From NCBI GenBank assembly GCA_963575645.1, contig OY754468.1, positions 48,495,665-48,559,664 of the forward strand: a stretch of DNA of 64,000 nt, in the 5' to 3' direction. Positions 43,903 to 53,725 of the stretch are shown in pieces. The stretch is from Xanthostigma xanthostigma. Lineage: Eukaryota; Arthropoda; Insecta; Raphidioptera; Raphidiidae. The notes under the pieces are model-generated. The model was not told the DNA's origin. It saw only the letters and a program-made list of their open reading frames with translations, and made no database searches. Position numbers and translations under genes: made by a program. The stretch's first letter is position 1. Every line of letters starts with the position of its first letter.

Positions 43903-45773
43903 AAAGGGTATAGCAGGTTAAGCATTAAGAATGTGCCCCCAGAGCCAAATGTAATGAATATCATATTGTTATGTACGTTACTCATTTACATTACTATTTA
44001 TGTAATTTTTGACTCCCGATCTCTTACTGTCATTTCGTGACCCTGAAAAAGGACCTGATAACAGCAAATTTTTAAAACTTTTCGTTCTCTAAAACTAATA
44101 GAGCTAGGAATGTGATTCCATAGCCAAACTATAGACAACATTATGACAAATATTACATATATTTTTCTTAATTATTTTGCTAATAATAAATACATTTTTA
44201 ATAGTAATATTTTTTTCTTGGCTATAATTAGTAAGTTCTAACAGAGTGACCACTTTCAAAAAATTCTGAAAAATAGCACTTAATATGTAGATTTTATTGT
44301 TATAAGTTTCATCAAAATCGGATGCCTGCAACATCTTCAAAAAAAATTTTTTTTATTACTAAAGTCCCTATTTGTGACTACATATTAAAATTTTGAATGA
44401 TATATGTTTAATAATAATAATACAAAATAGGAAAAAGTTGCGCTCCATCCACTCTGCTAACCCCGTAAGAGTCTGGCATGTTATGTAATCAAATAATTCA
44501 TTGCTTTGAAAAAGATACTTTACCATCTTATTTTGGATTTGATGCAATGTCACGAGAAGATCTTATTGATAATCACACCACTTACATAGCTAAAAAATTA
44601 TATAACATCACACATAAGTTGATGTTGATTTTCAATTTTAAGGATTTAGGTGAATATTTTATATATTGTATTTGAGGACTATCTTGATCTCCAGTTAACT
44701 CTGCCAGATATGAAACCGCCTGAGATAGTTGGTATGACCCCGTGAATAATATTTTTAATTCAATTTCACCGAGTTTCGGGAAATCCATCACTTCAGATGC
44801 CATTAATGTTTTAAATGGTTTTTTTCTTCTATTCCAATTTTGAGTTTTAACTTCCACGCTCAGGGTGTTTAACGTATTCATTTTTGCATTCATATATTCT
44901 ATCCTAAAATATCGACAATATAACCATCAGTACAATTAATTGTAAATGGCTTGCACAAAGGCATCTTTTTCTGTCCCGAATACGATTTTCTCTGGTACTC
45001 GTTGTTAAAACTCTTTTGGTGACGGACATAATAATATGTACCATCGAAAATCAACACCAACTCATGTGTGATGTTATATAATTTTTTAGCTATGTAAGTG
45101 GTGTGATTATCAATAAGATCTTCTCGTGACATTGCATCAAATCCAAAATAAGATGGTAAAGTATCTTTTTCAAAGCAATGAATTATTTGATTACATAACA
45201 TGCCAGACTACGAGGTTAGCAGAGTGGATGGAGCGTAACTTTTTCCTATTTTGTATTATTATTATTAAACATATCATTCAAAAGTTTAATAAGTAGAGTC
45301 ACAAATAGGGACTTGAGTAATAAAAAAATTTTTTTTGAAGATGTTGCAGGCATCCGATTTTGATGAAATTTATAACAATAAAATCTACACATTAAGTGCT
45401 ATTTTTCAGAATTTTTTTAAAGTGGTCACTCTGTTAGAACTTACTAATTATAGCCAAGAAAAAAATATTACTATTAAAAAATGTATTTATTATTAGCAAA
45501 ATAATTAAGAAAAATATATGTAATATTTGTCATAATGTTGTCTATAGTTTGGCATTGGAATCACATTCCTAGCTCTATTAGTTTTAGAGAACGAAAAGTT
45601 TAAAAAATTTGCTGTTATCAGGCCCTTTTTCAGGGTCACGCAATGACAGTAAGAGATCGGGAGTCAAAAATTACATAAATAGTAATGTAAATGAGTAACG
45701 TACATAACAATATGATATTCATTACATTTGGCTCTGGGGGCACATTCTTAATGCTTAACCTGCTATACCCTTT
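43903..45773. mobile_element. ISL2EU-related fold-back element with transposase fragments
   Basis: Ends AAAGGGTATAGCAGGTTAAG and CTTAACCTGCTATACCCTTT. The arms run about 700 bp inward with high complementarity, and a 400-bp unpaired centre (about 44640-45040) lies between. Both arms encode the same transposase segment in opposite orientation; the centre encodes further, non-duplicated transposase parts. It sits inside the TTGG element. Confidence 0.75.
44582..45201 (-). pseudogene. ISL2EU-type transposase, two collapsed fragments
   Basis: Fragment 1 (45201-44899) reads MLCNQIIHCFEKDTLPSYFG ... LVLIFDGTYYYVRHQKSFNN, then KSYSGQKKMPLCKPFTINCT and GYIVDILG. This is the first half of the DDE_4-type nuclease of ISL2EU elements, with the first catalytic Asp in IFDGTYYY. 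Fragment 2 (44893-44582) includes GEIELKILFTGSYQLSQAVS then YLAELTG, the region just before the SWIM-type zinc finger in that family. The segment between, with the remaining catalytic acidic residues, is missing. A mirror-image copy of the first 50 residues of fragment 1 lies on the plus strand at 44478-44640. Confidence 0.68.
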
Positions 45774-46330
45774 ATATAGAAAAATAGCTGTATAAATGCA
45801 ATGTTGTCTTATGCATGGCGCGACGCGGTCGGTTGTCTTTGTTTGCCGTACATGGAAATTAGAAGCAAACGTATGTCTTGTCTTAACATGAAAACGGCTG
45901 CATTTCTAATGTTTAATTCAATTTTTTGACATTAGTATATTGTGAAATGCAACGCCTTCTAAGTTAAGTATTGGAATAACTAATTATTATTAGAACATAA
46001 TACTTTGTAAGTTGCAAACGTCACTTTTGACATTTCTTATCATTCCGACACCAAGGATAAGCGGATTGAAAGCAAATTTTGGGAGGTTTAGGTTATGTAT
46101 TACGGAATACGTTATCACGTAAAACTATCGTCCGTAAACCGACTTTACAGACAACCAATTTTTTTTTTAGTTAGTTTGTTTATTTGTTTATTAAACGTTT
46201 ATTATTGTAAATAAATAATTCTCACCACGAACTAGAACAGTTTTGTTACAATATGCAGTCTCTAAATTATAAAATTTTACAACGTGGGACGACCCTATTC
46301 TTGAGATGTCTGGATTATGTCCTTCTGACA

Positions 46331-46593
46331 AGTTCCACATTCTTTAGAATATATATTTCATTCGCTTATTGCGTTCTTTAGTTATTAATTTTCGAAGACC
46401 ATATTTCCCTGTCTACATAAATCCACTCAAGTGAATGAGGTGTATTTTTCAAGAGCTAATCCAATTATGTATAGAATTCGTATCGTTTTAAAAATTCGAA
46501 CGAAGAATCTATTAACGATTCACAAAAAAATGTTTAAATCATATTTAGATTTTACAATATCGAAACAACGATATTTCTTAATTAATGGCGAAA
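46331..46593. other. intron sequence, nothing recognised
   Basis: No feature recognised before the Helitron terminus at 46594. Confidence 0.3.
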
Positions 46594-46660
46594 CTAGCCG
46601 TTACCCGCGGCATCGCACGCGTTAACAGAAACTTGTATTTTATTTTTTATATTATGTCAA
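46594..46660 (-). mobile_element. Helitron-like 3' terminus
   Basis: On the minus strand the sequence reads GCGTGCGATGCCGCGGGTAACGG-type, then CTAG before T (CTAG at 46597-46594). This is a Helitron 3' end with a GC-rich hairpin. The 5' end could not be located to the right. Confidence 0.45.
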
Positions 46661-46845
46661 CGCAAGGATATAAAGTGACTGTGCATTGTGTACCAAATTT
46701 AACCGAAATCGAAATTGTGGTTTAAGAATTATGGCGGAACAGAATAAAATCTAAAAACCATGAATTGACTTGGTGTCATATAAATTGCTAAGCAAACTTT
46801 AAAAAAGACTCCAAAAAACGTAAATTAAAAAAGACGGGTTGCACT

Positions 46846-47213
46846 CTGGGAGTGCCTGGAGAAGTGAAAACTTGAATATTAACGTCTTAATTTTTTGCAT
46901 TTAGAAGCATTGTTTATTTATTGGCAACACTTGTAAATGGTTTGTATCATAGATTGCATTTTTATGTACGATATTTCAACGCTAGATGTCTAACGTTGTA
47001 TAAAAAATAAAATGGTTTGTATCATAGATTGCATTTTTATGTACGATATTTCAACGCTAGATGTCTAACGTTGTATAAAAAGTATCTGGCAATTACTATC
47101 ACTTAGAGAGTCACACCCAGTTCTTACTTTTCCTGACGCGAGTTTAACATTTTATACCCATTACAAAAAAAGTGTACAACGCCGCTAAAGAAGTTTTCAC
47201 TTCAAAAAGTTCT
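46846..47213 (+). repeat. dispersed repeat K, copy 1, with internal 75-bp tandem duplication
   Basis: Starts CACTCTGGGAGTGCCTGGAG and ends CGCCGCTAAAGAAGTTTTCA. Contains two tandem copies (46935-47080) of a unit with TTGTATCATAGATTGCATTT and TCAACGCTAGATGTCTAACG. An inverted, single-unit copy lies at 62602-62816 inside the Tejas-like gene's second intron. Confidence 0.65.
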
Positions 47214-47307
47214 GAGGTCGGCGCCAATTTAGTTAATGCAACTTTTTATGCACCAATGTACTTTCATTAACTTCTCGAAAAGTTATGGCTGAACAAACAT
47301 AAAAAAA

Positions 47308-47659
47308 CTATACTAATATATAAAGCTAAAGAGTTTGTTTGTTTGGTTGAACGCGCTAATCTCAGGAACCACTGGTTCGAATTGAATTTTTTTTTGTTGG
47401 ATAGTCCATTTATCGCGGCAGGCTATAGGCTATATTATATCACGCTACGACCAATAGGAGAGGAGCATCAATGAAAATGTTGCAAAATATAACTAAAAAT
47501 TTGTCCGTACAACAAAAACTTTTGAACGGTAACTCCGATCATCATGAAATTTGGACACAACATTCATCTCGGTAAACTAAGATTCAGCGTGCGTAGGTAC
47601 TCATGTCCCTCCCCCCATTCGTTTTTTTGCACCCAGGTGCAACCGGGCAGGACCGCTAG
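47308..47659 (+). mobile_element. non-autonomous Helitron-like element
   Basis: CTATACTAATATATAAAGCT at the 5' end, GCTAATCTCAGGAACCACTG in the body, and CACCCAGGTGCAACCGGGC then CTAG (47656-47659) before T. Closest to the copy at 22118-22468. Confidence 0.75.
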
Positions 47660-47870
47660 TATGTTATATACATGACAAATTGATAGCCTCCTCTTTTTGA
47701 AGTCGGTTGAAAATTAAAAATTTCTTTTTAAAAAGTAACTTACAGGAAAACCTCGCTTTATAGTTTTATTACCAGTACTGAGTAGGTATATAAAAAAACT
47801 CATTAATGAATAAATCATTGATAGGCAATCAAAAAAGTATTTTCTATGTATAAAATTAAAATAAACTCAC

Positions 47871-47958
47871 CATTTTCAATATAATACGAGGTTTCGTTGT
47901 ACCGATCGTCTGTGAACCCCGGTCGTTTGGCTTTAAGGGCTTTCGTTTCTAATTTCGC
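47871..47958 (-). CDS. RPUSD2: RPUSD2 family pseudouridine synthase, first visible exon
   Basis: Minus-strand exon of 88 bp: acceptor TTTGTTTCAG, donor AATG/GTGAGT. It encodes AKLETKALKAKRPGFTDDRY and NETSYYIEN. The RPGF(T/S)DDRY.ETSYY motif precedes the S4-like unit in insect RPUSD2-type proteins. It starts in phase 0 after an acceptor, so at least one more coding exon with the start codon lies to the right. None could be identified between here and the Tejas-like gene. Confidence 0.9.
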
Positions 47959-48063
47959 CTGAAACAAATGAAATATACAATTAACAAACAAGTCGTACTG
48001 AGGAAGAAAGGAAAATATACCGGATGTCCAAGTAAACACATTACAAATATCGCATAAGTTTTT

Positions 48064-48228
48064 GACGTGATAACGTCTTATAAATTGATGAAACACCGGC
48101 TGCATGCACGAAAAAGTGTAACGTTCCGAAAAGTGTAACTCATAAAAGTATGCAATTTTTCATCAATGTTTCTTTATGACGTTATCACGTAAAACTATCG
48201 TCCGTAAACCGACTTTACAGACAACCAA
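48064..48228 (-). mobile_element. unclassified TTGG...CGTC element, copy 3 (minimal, 165 bp)
   Basis: Begins (minus strand) TTGGTTGTCTGTAAAGTCGG at 48228 and ends TTATAAGACGTTATCACGTC at 48064. T runs flank both sides. It lies about 105 bp upstream of an RPUSD2 exon acceptor and is the shortest version with both ends. Confidence 0.7.
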
Positions 48229-48485
48229 TTTTTTTTCAAGATTTAAGTGTGCAATTAAAGACATAAAAAATATATATAATCATAAATCATTTTTTTTGGA
48301 TTTTATGACAGAACAAACTTATGAACTAAATCATTTATCTAGATAAAAACTTGAATTTTTATTAACATATAAACTACTAAATTATATAAAGACATAATTA
48401 ATTTATGTAATTATCTGACTATCTTACAACCTTCATAAAAAATTATTCGCCACTGTTTAAATGTCAATAATTTTAATTTAATGGT

Positions 48486-48964
48486 GGCTATTTGTGTTCG
48501 CTATTGGGTGTTTGTTGTATTTGGCAAAATATATGACGTTCAAGGCAAACATGCAGATAGAGGCAAATACGACCATCCACACATGGCAGTCAAATAACAA
48601 ACACACAAACATTTGGCAGCACAGCGCAAGGTTCAAAATTCCAAGAATTTTAGCACTGTTTCATTGTTCCAATTCATTTTCAAAAGTAATTGTTCCAGTT
48701 CTCGCTCACAGCACAGACACAAAAATACTGCACGTCCGTACAGGTTCACGGCGCGTACGCTTCTGAATATGACCATTGTGTGGACGGTTTATTTGCGTAT
48801 TTGCCTATTTGACTCCTTTGATGTGCCTCGAAAAACCGACAAGCGCACGGTAACGCGTATTTGGTATTGGCCTTATTTGTCAAATAGGCAAATAAGGCCA
48901 ACACTTTGTCAAATAGACTGTCCACACATGGTAATTGTTTGCCAAATACACAAATACAAATAGC
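48486..48964. mobile_element. inverted-repeat MITE with CAAATA-rich ends
   Basis: TGGCTATTTGTGTTCGCTAT and TACACAAATACAAATAGCCA are inverted, with subterminal blocks of GGCAAATA / TATTTGCC repeats. About 480 bp. The overlapping small frames (for example 48494-48766) are incidental. Confidence 0.6.
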
Positions 48965-49601
48965 CATGTGAAGTGCCGGCATAAGATATAGGTAATTGAT
49001 TTAAAGTCACAAATATTCTGTGTTAAATACAATAATTTGTTAATTATGTATCTGATGATGAGCTAGGTCCCTGCATTTGCATTGTGCAATTTCAGTCACT
49101 CCTTGTATATGGTAAACCGGTGTTTTATTGTTATGTGTTCCGACATGCTGCAGTGAACGTTTCTCAATCCATCTTCCCTATTGAGGGGCAGCATCTGTGT
49201 TTCGTGAAATGGTTGATGGATGAGATTGGTTGATATGCTTTCTTCAATTTGTTGATAAGCGGTCGAGCGGACACAACTGACCTTATCTGACTGAACACAT
49301 TTTGTGTCTCGTAAACTTTCAGATCGTTTGTCGTATAGTAACGCGATTTTATATACGCTAACCAAACAAAAAGACTATATGCTAACTTTCCGCCGCGGTT
49401 TCATCCAGAACGCGAGAAAAGCTGAACCGATTTTCAAGCAATTTTTTTTCCAATATTTTTGAAGTAGTAAAACTTCTTTACACACGCTTGACTTGGGGAG
49501 TAAGCTGGTGAATGCGTGACGAGAGATTTACGAAAAGTGTGATCGGGCGCGGCGTACGGAAGTTGAGAGGGAGATATAAGTTAGTGACGATAGAAAGAGG
49601 A
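48965..49601. other. unassigned sequence with dispersed repeat end
   Basis: 49455-49530 is the inverse of 20818-20880 (ACTTCTTTACACACGCTTGA, GTAAGCTGGTGAATGCGT). An 89-aa minus-strand frame at 49096-49365 is not recognised. Confidence 0.3.
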
Positions 49602-49790
49602 TGACAAATACTTCACTGACTAGTGGCGTCCTCAGGTGGCCGAAACAAATACTTAACTGGTTAGTAGCGCCATCATGTGGCCGAAACAAATACTTCACTG
49701 GCTAGTGGCGCCATTAGGTGGCCGGAAATATAAGCAGTACTAACAATAGAATGACACATTCTTTACTAGACAGTGGCGCTATCGGGTGAC
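49602..49790 (+). repeat. minisatellite, about four units of 45-55 bp
   Basis: The unit resembles CAAATACTTCACTGGCTAGT followed by GGCGCCATCAGGTGGCCGAA. The fourth unit is diverged and longer. Outside any recognised element. Confidence 0.7.
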
Positions 49791-50145
49791 GGAAAAAAGT
49801 TTTGTAAAACTACTTAACTTGCAGAGCTAAATAATATTTCATAAAGATTTACGCTTAAAATCCAACGAGAGCTAAGTAATTGCAATGTATTACTTTTGTT
49901 TTCATTATCTTTATGTTTATATTTCTTTCTTCTTACATTAGACTGTTCATTTCGTTCTTGAACAATTTTATAAATTAATATTTTGTTCAATTCATTAAAA
50001 TATATTCTATGTTTAAAGTGAATTAAATTGTAAATTCATTTTAAAGTTCATATTTTGTGAATTTTCGGGTGAATAATAACAAATTATGGCAGGAAGAAAT
50101 TGTATTTCAGTCGTGTGGTCTAAAACACATTCGTTTTTTTTTTTT

Positions 50146-50318
50146 AACTTCCCGCTTTAAAAAAAAAAAAAAAAAATTTTTTTTTTCAAAAATCGGGAAG
50201 TTATTGGTTTCACCCCGATTTTCGAAAATCGAGTTTTCGCCAGATCTCGACGTTTTGGGGTCCTAGGAAGCTATTGAAACTATTTTGGCGATGATGTCCG
50301 TAGGGCTGTATGTATGGA

Positions 50319-50358
<40 letters not shown>

Positions 50359-51275
50359 AACCTTTTATATCTTTTGAACGGAGTGTCCGACTGAAACGTG
50401 GTTTGCGGCATCTGACGTGATCTTGGTGAACTTAGACTTCCTGAAAATTTGAAACGATTCGGCCCAAAAAATTTTGAGAAATCTTAAAAAAACAAGTTTC
50501 AAAAATTTTTAAAAATTTGTTTTTGTAAAAAATTTTCTAAACTACTAAACCGATTAATTCCAAAAACTAATCAGCTCTTCTCCTTAACAAACTGCGTCGA
50601 TTTCCGCAAACCGCATCAAAATCGGTTCATTTGTTCACGAGAAACCGTGAACGAAAAAATCGTAAAAAAGTGTTTTTTTAAAATGACTCTTAAAATTGTT
50701 ATCAGATTGATTTTTTTGTAATAAATTACTTTCTTAAGCTAAAAAAACTGCGTCGATCGCCGCAAACCATATCAAAATTGGTTCATTTGTTCATGAGATA
50801 ACGTGAACGAAAAATTAGGAAAAAAGTAATTTTTTAAAATTACTCGTAAAATTCTTATCAAATCGATTTTTTTGTAATAATTTACTTTCTTAGGTTAAAA
50901 AAAACTGCGTCGATTGCAGCAAACCGCATCAAAATCGGCTCATTTGTTCACGAGATATCGTGAAAGAAAAATTTTTAAAAAGTGTTTTTTTTTAAATTTC
51001 TCGTAAAATTCCTATGAGATCGATTTTTCTGTATAAAATTACTTTTTAAGGTTAAAAAATTGCGTCGACTGCCGCAAATCGCATCAAAATCGCTTCATTT
51101 GTTCATGAGATATCGTGAACGAAAATTTCGTAACAAAGTGTTTTTTTTTTGAGCTCGAAGAGCTAAAAAATAAACTTCTTGCTATATTTGACATATTTTT
51201 GAGCGTTTTGAACTCGAAAATAGCGGGAAGTTACAGGGATGGCCTGCAGGGTCAAACTACTTTTCAAATTTTTTT
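50146..51275 (+). mobile_element. Helentron-associated-like element, copy A
   Basis: AACTTCCCGCTTT at the left and AGCGGGAAGTTACAGGGATG near the right are subterminal inverted repeats. Between them: an A-run/T-run palindrome, a second CGGGAAGTTATTGG at 50204, a (TG)n microsatellite (about 50319-50344) and four tandem units of about 156 bp (50590-51140; key words CTGCGTCGAT, CGCATCAAAATCG, TCATTTGTTCA). Ends CTTTTCAAATTTTTT. Copy B at 52348-53484 is nearly identical. Subterminal inverted repeats, microsatellite and internal tandem units are the described features of HINE/DINE-1-type Helentron derivatives; assignment is inferred. Confidence 0.6.
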
Positions 51276-51279
51276 GTTT

Positions 51280-51976
51280 GAGGTTGAGCCGTTTTACGAA
51301 GATAATGAAAAAAATCTGAAATAAAGTTTAATAGATTTTTTTATGACAAAATTTTCTGTAAAAAATCCAAAATCATTAGGAGATTTATAAAGATAAAAAT
51401 CAAAAAAAAACTTTTACATGTAGTCTTATGGAAAATATGTCAACCTAGCATGCAAACGGTACATTTTAATTTTTTGCAAATAATCAAATGTCAGCAGTTC
51501 CAAAAACTAACTATGTAAAGCATCGATGTCTTACGCATATTTTAATATTTTTTCCAATTTAATTAGGAGACTTTTAATCAATAAAAAAAAATTATTAAAC
51601 CTTAGCACTTTTCGATTATGGACTTTTATTCTTGACAATTTTAACTGAATTTTCAACTTTTTAGTGATTTAGTTTTAATTTTTATTACTTCTAATTTCTT
51701 TTTTTAATTATTTACTGCAAAAAATCTATAAAATACAGATATTTACATAAATTTATTATATCTAACCTAATTTTGTACAAAAAATTCAAAAGTTAGTCCA
51801 TTAAGTAAAATACTGAAATAATTAATTAATATTAAAAAAAATGTTTATTTATGCCTTTATGACAATAATTTATTGGTATCATCGACTTATAACCTTTTGT
51901 AAAAATTTATTATGGAAAAGTTCCCATTTAGAATTCGACTTATTTTTTATTGGGACTGTATAACGCATCAACCTCC
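51280..51976 (-). mobile_element. TTAA-type element, family D copy 3, one end damaged
   Basis: Minus-strand homologue of 10112-10794. The right end GCATCAACCTCC is followed by TTAA (51977-51980). At the left the expected TTAAG is missing and copy A of the Helentron-like element abuts (CAAATTTTTTTGTTTGAGGTTG). The small frame reading into it (51115-51324) is not a gene. Confidence 0.72.
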
Positions 51977-52070
51977 TTAATAGAAAAAAATTGTAGCAAG
52001 CCATATATTTCAAGTTATAATAGTGTATGAACTTTTCTTATAGAACCTATAAGTGAAGTTCTTTTTCGTA

Positions 52071-52165
52071 AATAAAATAAAATAAAATTTTATTTAATTT
52101 ATAACGATCGTTTCGACCTAGATCAGGTCATCTTCAGATACGAATGTAAATTAAAAATTAATTTT
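52071..52165 (-). repeat. Penelope-like terminus, family H
   Basis: On the minus strand: TATCTGAAGATGACC, loop TGATCTA, GGTCGAAACGATCG, followed by a run of TAAAATAAAATTT. It has the same boxes as families A, C and E but is not part of a long palindrome here. Confidence 0.55.
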
Positions 52166-52347
52166 TAATTTACATTTATTTACTTTATATACAAAAATGT
52201 TTAATCCAAACTATGAACTCGCAATTGATGAAGTAAAGTGCTTTTAACAACAATATATCGATATAAAAAATCACTCCATATAAAATCGATGTTCTAAATT
52301 TTAATAAAGCTTAATGAAAGTCTAACTAAGCTTCTGTGTACTTTTTT

Positions 52348-52521
52348 AACTTCCCGCTTTAAAAAAAAAAAAAAAAAATTTTTTTTTTTTCAAAAATCGG
52401 GAAGTTATTGGTTTCACCCCGATTTTCGAAAATCGAGTTTTCGCCAGATCTCGACATTTTGGGGTCCTAGGAAGCTATTGAAACTATTTTGGCGATGATG
52501 TCCGTAGGGCTGTATGTATGG

Positions 52522-52570
<49 letters not shown>

Positions 52571-53484
52571 AACCTTTTATATCTTTTGAACGGAGTGTCC
52601 GACTGAAACGTGGTTTGCGGCATCTGACGTGATCTTGGTGAACTTAGACTTCCTGAAAATTTGAAACGATTCGGCCCAAAAAATTTTGAGAAATCTTAAA
52701 AAAACAAGTTTCAAAAATTTTTAAAAATTTGTTTTTGTAAAAAATTTTCTAAACTACTAAACCGATTAATTCCAAAAACTAATCAGCTCTTCTCCTTAAC
52801 AAACTGCGTCGATTTCCGCAAACCGCATCAAAATCGGTTCATTTGTTCACGAGAAACCGTGAACGAAAAAATCGTAAAAAAGTGTTTTTTTAAAATGACT
52901 CTTAAAATTGTTATCAGATTGATTTTTTTGTAATAAATTACTTTCTTAAGCTAAAAAACTGCGTCGATCGCCGCAAACCATATCAAAATTGGTTCATTTG
53001 TTCATGAGATAACGTGAACGAAAAATTAGGAAAAAAGTAATTTTTTAAAATTACTCGTAAAATTCTTATCAAATCGATTTTTTTGTAATAATTTACTTTC
53101 TTAGGTTAAAAAAACTGCGTCGATTGCAGCAAACCGCATCAAAATCGGCTCATTTGTTCACGAGATATCGTGAACGAAAAATTTTTAAAAAGTGTTTTTT
53201 TTTAAATTTCTCGTAAAATTCCTATGAGATCGATTTTTCTGTATAAAATTACTTTTTAAGGTTAAAAAATTGCGTCGACTGCCGCAAATCGCATCAAAAT
53301 CGCTTCATTTGTTCATGAGATATCGTGAACGAAAATTTCGTAACAAAGTGTTTTTTTTTTGAGCTCGAAGAGCTAAAAAATAAACTTCTTGCTATATTTG
53401 ACATATTTTTGAGCGTTTTGAACTCGAAAATAGCGGGAAGTTACAGGGATGGCCTGCAGGGTCAAACTACTTTTCAAATTTTTT
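52348..53484 (+). mobile_element. Helentron-associated-like element, copy B
   Basis: Nearly base-for-base the same as copy A, 2.2 kb away in the same orientation, apart from a longer (TG)n (about 52521-52558) and slightly different A/T runs. Both end in CTTTTCAAATTTTTT and then flanks differ, so this is two insertions or a transposition, not a simple tandem duplication of a larger block. Confidence 0.62.
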
Positions 53485-53725
53485 AAACTGAAATCCGAAT
53501 ATAAAAAAGTATAAAACAAGCTTCCAATATAAAAAGTTGTGTCAGATGTCTTAAATTACATTACATGATTTTTTTCTTGACCTCTTTTTATATTGGAAAG
53601 GACCCTGCACCAAATACAGGGGAAAATGGCTTTCGGTGAAATTCTTTCTAGCTGGTGGAAATGATGCTGAAAAAAGTTTCCAATTCGTGTCTGAAAATCC
53701 TATTATATTTATACATGTACGTATA

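Larger units (their letters stand above)
43622..46158 (-). mobile_element. unclassified TTGG...CGTC element, copy 2 (2.5 kb, carries ISL2EU fold-back)
   Basis: Read on the minus strand it begins TTGGTTGTCTGTAAAGTCGG (at 46158) and ends GTTATCACGTC (at 43622), as in the other copies. Its cargo includes short CGTAACGCATAACGCATAAC repeats near 43700 and, for most of its length, the palindromic element 43903-45773. Confidence 0.65.
43311..46330 (+). repeat. dispersed repeat R, copy split by a 2.5-kb insertion
   Basis: Left part 43311-43621 and right part about 46159-46330 together match 33480-33840. The join is interrupted after AGAAGTGCTTTT by the TTGG...CGTC element 43622-46158, flanked by T runs on both sides. 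Confidence 0.65.
1734..47958 (-). other. RPUSD2: RPUSD2-like gene: visible span of seven coding exons
   Basis: Seven minus-strand exons (47958-47871, 34074-33852, 16610-16523, 7948-7728, 6149-5959, 4007-3780, 2023-1734) sum to 1,329 bp and 443 codons. They join without a frame break: exon-end phases 1, 2, 0, 2, 1, 1, 0, all with GT donors and AG acceptors. Product order: basic lead-in and RPGFTDDRYNETSYY motif; S4-like RNA-binding segment; HETPVLSNRIKLIHVDEELIVL; catalytic HRLDRLTSG; GRMHQIRVH; acidic linker; Cys-containing C-terminal motif. This order matches RPUSD2-type RluA pseudouridine synthases along the whole visible length. The start codon exon must lie upstream of 47958, since the first visible exon starts after an acceptor, and the final residues are missing. 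Introns of 13.8, 17.2 and 8.6 kb are filled with transposons. Confidence 0.93.

Noticed and set aside
52414..52623. Protein with a Thr-His repeat on the minus strand
   Set aside because: It is the translation of the (TG)n microsatellite in the Helentron-like element.
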